Assembly: GCA_019055375.1 (NCBI GenBank)
Contig: JAHQIW010005256.1
Span: forward strand, 1-64,000
Length of the DNA stretch: 64,000 bases
DNA from: Parelaphostrongylus tenuis
Taxonomy: Eukaryota > Nematoda > Chromadorea > Rhabditida > Metastrongylidae
Reading direction: 5' to 3'
Made by a program: the position numbers and the translations under genes. The stretch's first letter is position 1. Every line of letters starts with the position of its first letter. A model generated the notes under the pieces. That model worked only from the letters and a program-made list of their open reading frames with translations. It did not search any database and was not told the origin of the DNA. Shown here in pieces: positions 1 to 11,700 of this stretch.

Positions 1-56
1 TCATATAAGGAGAAAATCTCACATGGATACTAAAAACGAGTAATAAATTCGCTGAC

Positions 57-153
57 CTCTGCCGGTGAGTGTTTGATCAACATTGCAAGCAGCAGAAATG
101 ATCACTGTGCAGTCCTTGTTCATCGCCTTCGTGTATTCGCCGGCAAAGATCAG
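57..153 (-). pseudogene. LIM2 exon with two compensating frameshifts
   Basis: This block follows a TTTGTAG acceptor and opens in phase with the preceding CAACDE, giving [14 protein letters not shown]. The family then expects Trp-His and the zinc ligands of LIM2. Here one base is missing at about 110-111 and one extra base is present at about 79-80. The bases between them read [10 protein letters not shown] in the shifted frame. After the second shift the original frame returns with DQTLTG. Read straight through, the frame stays open but loses the LIM2 Trp, His and Cys ligands. After TLTG the expected continuation (GQRY) is not clean; a GTCAGC donor at 56 is possible. This is either a sequence or assembly error in a real exon, or a decayed exon. 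It lies 8.7 kb from the previous exon. Confidence 0.7.
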
Positions 154-3100
154 CTACAAACAAAAGCTGTCAGTCATTCCCATGATCAGCTTTTCATGAC
201 TTATGAGCTTTATACGGAGAATATAGATTGTTAACGTAGAAAATTTTTTCATTTCGTATTAGCATAAAGCAAGAAATGCCTTATAAAGAGCAGAGAATCA
301 AATTAGCCACAATTTGCATACCTAATCTCCATATTGCAGAAGCTAACTTTACCGTATCAAAGAATAGGCACACATATACTTTACAAATTATAAAAATTGC
401 AGAGTATTTTCCGTCAAAAGTCGTCAAGGGGTGGAGCGATTCGGAAATAGATGACACAATTCTTTTACCAACATAGGAGACCAAGTAGAAGATGCAAAAC
501 TAACAGATAATGCTGACCGTTTCACGATGGAGTTGCTTTTATTCAATAACTGGCGATAATGTTTCGAGCATTAGAAAAATTCAAAAGTGCTTAGAACCCA
601 GATCAATTTTTTCAATGTTCTGAAATTTATGCATGTTTTGAATCAGAATTTGGATGTTGGATGGCACATCAGGAATGAATAGTTCAGATCCGACGATGAT
701 AACGTGAGATTTAATCAATAAGTGGTAAGAAATCTTATATTTGAAAAAATTTTGACGTTACTGTCATCTTTACGTACGATGAGTTTGACTGTGAATTCAG
801 ACATCGCTTCTGAATCTCTCAGGTTGACAAATAGCACCAACACCATCGTGACAATCTCGTCAAAATGAACGACGCTTCTTATGAGCGATGAAATAATAGG
901 ATTATGGCATCGGCTCAAATCAAATCTGCTCAGGACGTTCCAGGGAAACATTGTTTGAATCATAATCGCTATAGCTGCACTTGCATATTATTAAGAATCG
1001 TGCAAACAGTCCCAATCGTGCCTCTCCAAAAAAAATTACCAAAAGGCTAGGAAAATGGTTCCTTAGGTGCACTAGTAAAGAAACACTTCCGACCATAGAA
1101 AATGTAAAAAAAAACGATATGCGGTTGAAAATAACTCGACTAGTAAAATTAAAACTAATACAGTTCATTTACTCTCGTATTAACAGAAATCGTCCTGTTG
1201 ACAGTCGACTGACTGTATTCAACACCACGAAGTCAATTTTTCGTTGTATCGTGCACAATAGCACAGTGTTTATGGCGGCATTAGTGACTCAAATGGTAAC
1301 ATATTTGTTCCAACGTCCTAGTGACAAAGTGAAGCATAGAGTCGGTGGTCTGCGTGCCTTCCGCTTGGCGTCCCCAGAGACCCAATTGCTACCCGCTTCT
1401 GCTCTCACCAGTTTCCATTAAAATGCATGAGTCCGCTGATCAGATTTAGAGATCCAGACACATACCAAAAGAGTCTCTGAACCTTAATCGTCCATGTAAG
1501 TCGGAATTTGATGCATGATACGTGATCCTCTCATCAATACGGTGGATAGTAAATTCAATAGCGCTTAGTGGTCTTTAATCCTGCATTCGTTTCTCCAAGT
1601 TCTCGAGACATACTCAAAGTGTGGTTGCAGAATCAAAAGCATGGGGACGGAATCAGTTATTCTCTTTCCGTCATTGCATTATTCAAAACTGGTAGCTGAT
1701 AACAAACTTTACATTTTGAAAGGCAATATGTGAAATTTAATAACTCAGTTTACAAAAACCGACAAACTTCCGCTGACGGTAGCGCCTAATCCTCCTTAGG
1801 CCGGTTGCTTCACGCTTCGATAGCATATGGATATTTTGAAACCAAATTTGTTGAAACGACATATCCATTCTTCGATACAAAGAAATATAAACAGGAAAAA
1901 ACTGAGTAGAAGTTGGAATTTCACTGTCTTTCCGGATGTAGTGAGTTCTCCGTATGAGCAATGGAGTGCAATATTCTTGGCCTTCTAATTGGCAAATGTC
2001 ATCGACACTGTGGGCGCTCTACCTAACTTCTGCGATTTCACCTAGCAATACTGTTTTTTCCTACCAAAATTCCATTTTATCACCAATGTGCATTGGTTTG
2101 TCTACACTGACATAAGTTGATTCTTGTCTATGCCTTCAGTGACTGCGACCCGCTATATGTGCTCGGATATTCTAGAAGAACGATTTCTTAACAAAAATCA
2201 AACTCCCGGAATCTCTAACAACAGTGAAGGTGTGCACAACTATCTTAGCTCGCAGTAAATGTTATTTGTAGAAATAAAATTGAGAAATAGAAATCTTTGC
2301 CAAAAAGTACTTTTCCAACTTTTCTTACGTTATCGCGATGGAAATCAGATTTTGAACTTAGTGAGTGGCTTTTACGTTTCTTTATTGTCGTTAAGCTTGT
2401 AAGTTGTCAAGAATGTCAAAGATGCCAGGAACAGAACTCAACAACAAAGTTATTCCGGCGACAAATTTGAGGTTCATCCTCTTTAGCTCAGCCTCAAACT
2501 ATACTTTGCAAACTCAAACCTTTCACAAACTACTTCAAGAGAGCAAAATTGAGAAGTACACAAAGTACTCCAATGAGGGCATCTCTAATGAAGTCAAAGA
2601 ATTCTCAGAAATCGCGCTTCAATAAAGATGAGATGTCAGAGACAGCGCATAAACTGTCAGCAATGGAGGTAAGAGGGAAATGTTTGAGGTGAAGGCAGTT
2701 AACATACGAACCATTCTCTCAAAGTTCCATGGTTGAATAAAAGCAATTGGCCATAAGAAAAAAATTCGAAATTGCAGTCATTATGGCTGGATTGGAGATA
2801 TTGTGATTGTGTGGCCTTTCTACATTGAAGCGTGAAATCAAAGTAACAGAGTCAATCCAAAAAAGACCGCCCGAAGAAAGTGCATATTTTCCTGGCTTTG
2901 ATCAAAACCTCAGAAAAAAACCTCAGGATTGCAAAGGTTAGAGGAGCAATCACTTAACTGTTTCTGGCATCCGATTATCACTATTACTAGAGTATGTTAA
3001 CTGGATGCCGTATGAAAAATGCTACGCTGATATGTCTGAGCTGTAGCCTTTTGGTAACATCGAAATAGATTTGAACGCAACGTTCAATCATCTATTAACT

Positions 3101-6100
3101 CAGCTGTTGGGCGTTCATGATGGAGAAAGACAAAAAAAAAAACGCATAAATTGTCCCCGCTTTCGGTCAATACCAAAATTAACCACGCGTTCGCAAGTAG
3201 AGGCTTCACATACATCGTTAACAAAATGATCATCAGAAAGAATGCTTATTCATAACCATAAACTTTCACTCTGACATCAACTGTCTCTTCTAGAGATGAA
3301 GAAATTTTCTTGAAAAAATGACACCTCTGAGATCACCGATTTTAGACATTATTTCTAGTAAGATGGAGAGAAAACTCTACAAAGAGGAATTGAGCTTATC
3401 GGTGATATCGGCTGCATAGGTGGATGTATCTTCAATTGACCGAACTATTCATTAGTCGTATATCAGCAATTCTAAGCGGACACATGCCCCTTAATGCTTG
3501 TGATCAAGAGCGAAACAATAAGAAGAGGAAATGGCACTGATTTGGAGGATATCTAAGTGCAGGAGAATCCACGTGCTACCAACACTCATATCTTTTCTAG
3601 CAGTAAGGACAAGAGAAAGGTTACTAAAAGATAGAGATTTGATTATAGGTTGAAGGCTTCACTGGTAAGAGTACTGTTGAAGACCGGAATTATTTGCATG
3701 AAGATTAGAGAGTGGTGTCTAATACTCGTACACAGTACCAATCTTCATTTAGGCAAAAAAGGCAACTAGAGCTTAGAACATGGTGGAATGGAATGTCCCA
3801 CGGGAATCACGCGTATGTGTCAAACGAAAAGCATTGACAAGTGAGCGTGTTGTGAAGAATTTAGCAAATTTCTCCCATCAGACGACGCATAATCGAAGGA
3901 GCACGGATCGATTCTCGAAAAAAATGGCAGTCGTTGATGGTTATGATGTCTTTGTTCGCATATCAGGTGGATATCTCTGGAGTCTCTGAAGTGTAATAAC
4001 ATTTTGGCTACTTAAAAATTCCACTTAGTGCTCAGTCAAGCATTTCAGGAACAACACATGAATAGCAGTCATATGAGCATGTTAAATTAGACTGAGTGGC
4101 TTTCAAAAAGTGGACTTCTAAAAAATTGTAAGATTTCGAACTTTTTATCGGATACAGAGACATCTATGAGACATAGCGAGTGATAATCCGTTGAGGTGAA
4201 GTCTCAACTGTAACCGAGCATCTGCACCCGTTGTATGACTCAATGGAGGCACAAATGAGGCGTGAATCAGAGCTCTGTGGGGTAGCCGTGCGAACATCAT
4301 TGGGATTTTGACTGAAACACCTACACTTGTTAGCTAGTGGATGCAGTGTCAAGCCTGGAACCTTATGAAATCGAGATTAGCCTGAAGTAGCGCCACACAA
4401 AAGCATGGAAAATATCAAGGGGCGACCGAAGACGGTGCGACTGTGCGAGTAGTAATGGAGATAGAGCAACGAGACGAAAAACGAAACGCCATAATACAGA
4501 ATACTACTACAAAGCTTTCAGCTTGAATCAATCAGCATATCTGATATAAAAGTAATAAATTATCCTGAGATAGAATGTCGTTATTAAAGAAGAAAGAAGG
4601 TTAGCCGTTTTAAGTAGTTAAGTGAACCAATCACTAATGTGCGGAGACAATTGCATATACATGTACATAAATGATCAAATCCCTAATTAGAGGCCTTGTT
4701 TGCCCTGGACGTCAACATGCTTACTTGTGTCAAGCTTGTGTTAGTGGGACGTTTGGCACAGCTTAACATGGTACAAACACAACAATCAGGAAGTAATTTA
4801 GGAGAGAGCAAGAAAAAAGCTTTGCTTGTAGTTCTTGAACTGAACGATCGCGAGGAATATGTTTGAAAATCAAGTAAACTAACAGAGTCCATAAAACCAC
4901 TCAGAAAATAAACGCCTTAATGGAATATGGTAAAGACTGCGCCTGATAATGGTTAATGCTGAGCGCTTTGCCGTCGATTGAGCCGTCGATTACTACCAAC
5001 GGATCCGATGGGGGCGTGGAAAAGTGTAATGGCAACTGGAGAAGCGTAAGAGAAGAGCCTCCATGAAGACGCCCGTGACGGCGTTTGTCTTCGCCTAAGG
5101 CTTTCACTTCTCATATCTGCTATGCATTTCGGGCTCACACATTAATAAAGGTCGATTCCGTTCATAAATATTTCAGCGTCGATAATAAGAATTCATTAAA
5201 ACGCCAATCTGACTCATCCACGCTTGAGGATTTCATGAGTGCTGTTTGGTAAGGTTTAAATTATGAACGCCTCTGATGTTTCATGAATGATAAGCACCAT
5301 GACTTTTCGGAGCCAGCGTAAACGTATTTTCCACCTAGTTTATTAGAGCACAGAACATCTGGATACGCGTTAAGCCACCGTCAAACTGAACAGCTGGTTA
5401 TGCACAACAGGCAGCACAAATTTGATGATCAAATGACTAAGTAAATGGACGATGAAGAAAAAATGTAATTGAAAGAAAAATCGAGAATGAAGGAGCAAAA
5501 ATGAAAGAAATTCGAGAACAAGGAATCGCTTGACTCTCCTTCAAAGCATTGGTACAGAGAGTGGAAACAGCTTCAACCTAACACGGAAAATCCATCAACT
5601 CTAATATTATGATGCTTTAGTCGAGCCATAAAAGCGTCAACGTCAAGAGCCCTGATGCATTTTAAATGGAAAATGCGTGACGATTTGACAACAAACGAAC
5701 TTCAGACATCTGAGTGTTCGCCCGCCAAATGCTTGAGTTGGCAGTGTGCAGAAATGGCTGCTCAGCATTCGTTATCTCATCAGGGAACATTTACAATAGA
5801 TGAATATTACCAACAGATGGTTCGTCAACCTGGTAGAGGCAAACGCACACAAACACACAGTCAACTGTTCGGAATCAATGACAAGTTAGAGGCGTTAGCC
5901 AACGGCCCCAACAATGTAAATTAGCCGTCCGCCTCGTTACATGTAATGTCCGTCTAGGTGTTGGAGTGACATAGTCCGGCGTAAAAATTGTGTTTTGACA
6001 TGAAGGTCTCATCTCGGTGAAGACCGGTTAGACGTCGGAACGAAAAGATCTTACTCACGATCGGTTTTGATGAAGATTTTACATAAAGCTGAAATATCGA

Positions 6101-8667
6101 TTTCTGATAGATGTTATTTCATAACCACATTCACGTCACTACGCTGTAACACAACGAGCTCTGTACTGCGACTGAGAGAAGAAGGAACATCTCAGCATGT
6201 CCTAAACGTCTAAGAACGGTGAAAATTGTCAACTATATGCACAAATTAATTGCTACAATTTAGTTTTAGGTGGTGAGATTGAATCGTTTCTTTTTATTCG
6301 CTTGACAAACATTCGACTTCTTCAGAAGAACGATTTATCAACAATCATATAATTTTGTCGAAAGGCATTCGAAAGTGAAAGGTGTAAAGTAATTATTCTT
6401 TCGATTACACCGTCTATGGTACCTGAACAAATACTGAAATCATAGGAAAAGGAAAACTTTGCGGAAAATGATGCATGGTACGAAAAAAAAAGCAATTGAA
6501 AAAAAGTACCAGTCACATTGCACATCTGGCTTTGTCGAGACGATACTAAAGATCTCTAACGTACGAACGCGTCGATGTGAGTCATACTTAGCTCACTTTG
6601 TTAACGGTAGGTTTCACTGTGCAGAATATTTAGAATGGATTGAATTTAAGCTCGTTACGAAAAATTGAAGCTTTGGATGGATTGATTAGTCATTAACTAC
6701 GAACAGTCTCCTATTATGCAAGCTAGGTTGAATCCTATAGAATATAGAAGAAAAATAATATTGACGTGCTTTTCAACATTTGAGATAAACTTCTATGCCT
6801 AGACTTATCTATGCCGATTAGGTAACATTCCGATAGAATGTAGAAGAAAAAAATAAATTGACGTGCTTCTTAACATTGGAGATGAACTTTTATGACTAGA
6901 CCTATTTATGACGATTCTAGATCTAGATCTATCTACGTCAATTAGGTAACAATCCGGATGTATCAAGTGTAATTTAAGGTAATCTTGTCAACTGCGCAGG
7001 AATATAACACGTCCCAGGAGCCTCTTCGAGAAGTGGCGTGAATGATTTCAATAGATAGAACACGATGTCACGACATTACATTTACGTGAAGTGGTGGACA
7101 CGGTAGAATCCATTTCGAAAATAAGCCAGTACAAAACACCGAAACATCTTCGAAAGTTAATATATATCGGAAGTAAAAAAAAGCGGGCTGTCCGAAGGAT
7201 ATCAACATTGGAATCATTACAAAAATTATTGTTCTAAAAAATTAGATGACTGTAATAAAGCAGTAAACAACGACGATGCCCAGAAAACAATTATTATTGA
7301 GCTTTGTGGATAAAAAATGCCATCAACTATCATCAGATGTTATTGACACTTCACGACCTCCTTCGCAGGCCATCCATTGCCGGAATAACAAAGTCTCGAC
7401 GGCTCTACCCTTTTGAAAAGAAACAAACACGGAAAGCCACCAACAAAGAAGAAAACACCTATTCAGCGGACGTGAAATAGGAGGGTATTGGCATAGCCCC
7501 AACCAAATAGAAAGTAATGATATGATTTGTGTTCATAGAATGGAAAGGAATAATCACCGACTCTATCGTAGTCATATGATATCTTTTCAATGAGGAATTT
7601 TCAGTAGCCTTGTGGCTTAGACGAAATATAATTAAAAAATGTAGCCAATTTTATAGTCAGCTCTGGCATCATGTGCTTCGTTTAAATATGTACACATGTG
7701 GCCGCCGACCACATCAAAAACATGAATCATCTGAAGCTCTAAAACTTCAAACGACGTGTGAAAATTCTCAATCTTCGAAAATGTAGGCTAGTTTTTTTTT
7801 CTGGAAGGTTAACTAAACAATCAATTATCAAAGTCCGTTCAGTGTAATTCTGAGATCTCATCTAGAGATGTTCTATCGTGTTTTCCCAAAATTTCAACTG
7901 TCAGAGAACAAGTGACTGCATGTGTAATGCAATGAAATGCGACAAGTTCTTTTTAAACAGTACTTTCAGATAAGAATGCAGGTGGGTTCTAGAACGGGAA
8001 ATCAATACGGTGTAAATTAGGCTAAGAGGCTGCTCCTAATCTCATCTATCATCATGTGCTTTACAAAGATGGGAAAAACTAGAGAATACTTTTAGTGAAC
8101 TAAGTATAAAACAAAAGAATATGGTATTGTTTGATAGAGTTAAAATTTTCTGGGCAAAATGACTGATTCCTAGTGACAGACAGTAGTTTAAGTGTTTCTG
8201 AAAAGCAAAAATGAACGTTGTAAAAGAATGTTAACCCTGTTGACTCTGAAAAACAGCACACGATCGACTAGCCTGCTATACTAGTAAGAAACTACGTATC
8301 ATAGACCTCAGTCGATACAAGTCACAGTTCTCTTGAAAATAAATAAATCTTCGTTGATTGATTGAAACTGACTTATCTAAGGACCGATTAATGGTACAGT
8401 GTGAAAAACATGAACTTTCTGTTGAAAAATTTTCCATCACATGATTCAAGAAACTAGTTGAATTGATTTTTGAGGTAACTGTGGGAGATTTTTCAAACAC
8501 CCAGCGACAATTCTGCAAATCATAAAACGAAACGTTGAGAGGATAAGGAATCTTTAGGAAAAATGAAAGGAACATCGAATTCCAGATATTCGTGATCAGT
8601 AAATGGCGCAATTAGAAATTCTTTTGATAGAAATCGATGTTTGACCCTCATTTAATCTGCAAGGAAA

Positions 8668-8715
<48 letters not shown>

Positions 8716-11700
8716 TATGTGTATATATCTGTAAGACATTCAAATATATACATATATATATATATATATGCATACATATTTATGCAAATATACACATGTG
8801 CGTATATCTGTATATTGTGTACGTGCGTATATCTCCTCAATGAGTTAGAGTATTTGGAAGACTATCGGAATTACAGTACCTCGTCACATGCTGCGCATCG
8901 TGGTTTGTGCAACTCAGCATAATGTCGTTCACAGAAGATCTGATCGTCTTTCACACAGTAGGTCAAATCGACTAAGAGCTATAAAAAAGAGATGTTGCTC
9001 AGTTTTTTGATAATTTTAACTGGAATTCTAACAAGCGTTGAAATTTGAACAAATTTTATATAGTTCAACATGAAGAGGATAGATTCCGAACAGAAAATCT
9101 TCTCACATTGTTAATGTTTGGATATTTTTGGAATTATGTTTATGCATTGATCAGCAGTAACTTACCTGTTCACAGGTGCTACAAGTGAAACAAGCCGGAT
9201 GCCAGCCAGTGGAATCGCCAAGTTTTGGTGCGATCACAGCCATTTCGTTTTTTTCCAATATCCCGGAGCATTTGTGACATTCCTGTAAGTATTAATCACT
9301 AAATCGGTGCAAATCAGAGCGAAAATAAAATATCATGTGTGTATTCACCATGCGTTTTGGTATGTTAGCATTTACATAGCCAATGTCTAGAGCGATTTCA
9401 TTCCGAGCGTTGATAAATTCTTCATATACCTGAAGTTAACAGAGATTCAATTACTACTTACTAAAAAGGATAGCACAATATTGAGAACATTTTATGAAAA
9501 TAGCTATATACATTAAATAAGAGGCGCTATCGATCTGCATTCGAGAAAGTCTCAAAACATCTGTTTTAGCCTTTCATTCAAAGTCGAATTTAGTTCAGGC
9601 AAACTTTTTTTCTGAACACAACCATGTTTGGTATAGAAATATTGCAAATTTTTCATAAATAGCTTACACACTAATCATGACATTAAAATGAACCTACAAG
9701 TACTTAATCAAAAAATCTAACGATTATATTTACAGAGAGCAGTCATCGCTTTCTAAGAGCTGCAACTGAGATGGAGGAAAAAGGACCAGACCTTTCGCTC
9801 AGTGTTATTCCCTAAATGTCGGCAGTAGGCAACCGACAGATCCTGTCGCGGTAATTGAGTGAGTAACTGCTTCTCGCGGTACTTCTCACCTGACGAGTTC
9901 ACGCGCGGCACGATGTGATTCGGCAACTGTGCCATGTATTCTTCCACCTGGAATGACGGCAGATCATTTAGAATAGACCAGATACTGTATGTATCACAAG
10001 CTGCTCCTTTATCAATAAAGAAAGAGAGCCCAGTAGAGTTGGGTTCATTAATATCGTAGTGAAATTTCAGGTCAAAGAATTTGGCATGATCACGGAATGT
10101 GTAGCATCTAGGATCTCTTAGTAAACTCCATACTTGAAGTAAATTCCCATGTCATATCGCTATTTCGTAGGAAAATCATTCCTTATTTGATGTAATTTGA
10201 TGCTTGCGTTGACTACAAAAGGCGGGTAACTCAGTGAGCAAGCTTTTCTTGTTTGACTGTACCCCGGGCTCAGCAAGCCTCTCATCCCTACAGGGTTAGA
10301 ATATTGATGACCTATGTGGAGAAGGTTCACTTTCTGTCATGGAGTGAGAGCGCACTAGCTAGGACATTAGAGAGAGTTATCTTGACCCGATTTTAACGAC
10401 GTTTTTGAAGGAAGTCGATAGTTCTGAAGCAGCAGCTGAGCTCTCTCATAAGCTTTTGTTCGGAGACCTTCGCGCATGATGAGTGCGAGCAAACGAATCT
10501 AATAGAAGTGTTAGAACCAGCACAGTAAACGTGAAGATGTACCGTGTGGAAAAATTTTCTTTAATAGAAGAATAACGAAATATTAATTCTTCATTTGATA
10601 TAATACTAGTTTTGAGTGCAGTGATCGAAAAACCATCAAAATTGCAGATATCTGTAAATATCATTACACCGAAAAAAAAAGGAACTCAACAGCATACCCT
10701 CGAATAACATTGAAATTTCGGTGTAATCAAGTCAAGTGTGAGAAATGTATCCAGTATTTTCATAGCTACTGATAATGTACCATGAAAAGAACTGTTCTAA
10801 TCATTTGAAATTTATTCAACTAGCTTAGCATCACTGGAATAAGATCTATCTTAAAGGGCCACTTACGTCAATCAAGCACTGATTTTGTCGAAATTTAGCG
10901 AATATACTTTCCATCTTGCTAATCAAACTAGGCATAATAGGGCCGCCGACATCGCAGTTGACATCCATGGCATTGCAAACCAGCAGTAACATCGTAAGGA
11001 GGAATAACCGAATCACACAGGAGAGCTGCCAGAATTAACGACATACGAAAGACGAACGGCAAATAAAAAGTTAGGCTGGTAAGTTTAAGCCGATTGTGTC
11101 GGGACCGAAGGACATCGGGAAACTTGCGATGACACTGCTAAGAGAGAATACAGTGCATTGCTATAAGTGCTAATAGATCCATCCAGACTGTACCAGACAT
11201 TCACTCAAGAGCTTTTATGAAAAGACATTGCCAAACGACTTTGTTTCATTTCTGGGGTGTTATATGGTCCAATAACCAATATAGCTAGAAGCACCAACTT
11301 TGAAATGGACATCTGACTCGAATCAATGCGGTTTGATGATGACGACATCGTTAAGACATTACAAAAAAATCATCTCCTGTCAACACCATTCAACTTCAGC
11401 AGCAAGGCAATATGTCGCCTATACATGCTGTAGATAAATGAGAACTGATTCGAAAATTCATTTAGAAAATATAGATGTCAAAAACCAGGATAACAAAAGG
11501 GCAACAACAAAAAAATTTAACTGCCAATTCTTAACCCGTTGGAGACGGAGTTTTTTGCTTTTTACTTAAGGTTATAGCAATCAATCAATAGGGTAAAGCT
11601 CGATGAATTTAGTACTACATTGGCTTTTCAGCAGGCTTCTAGTACGGTACTTTCTCTTATCGGTGAACATTTTCAACCCTTCTTTTAATGCTGTATTTCA

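Larger units (their letters stand above)
154..8879 (-). other. Long intron between LIM exons (8.7 kb)
   Basis: Apart from the RTE-type scraps at 1.3 and 5.9 kb, the GC island at 4.9 kb, the tandem repeat at 6.7 kb and the AT repeat at 8.7 kb, I see no supported gene. The open frames at 981-1421, 2404-2625 and 8276-8611 lack splice support and family motifs. Confidence 0.5.

Noticed and set aside
981..1421. Longest open frame in the window, 146 codons, plus strand
   Set aside because: No motif, no splice sites, lysine- and asparagine-rich start typical of AT-rich chance frames. The minus strand under its end carries an RTE-like motif instead.
8637..8922. Plus-strand frames rich in Tyr and Ile
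   Set aside because: They are translations of the AT microsatellite.
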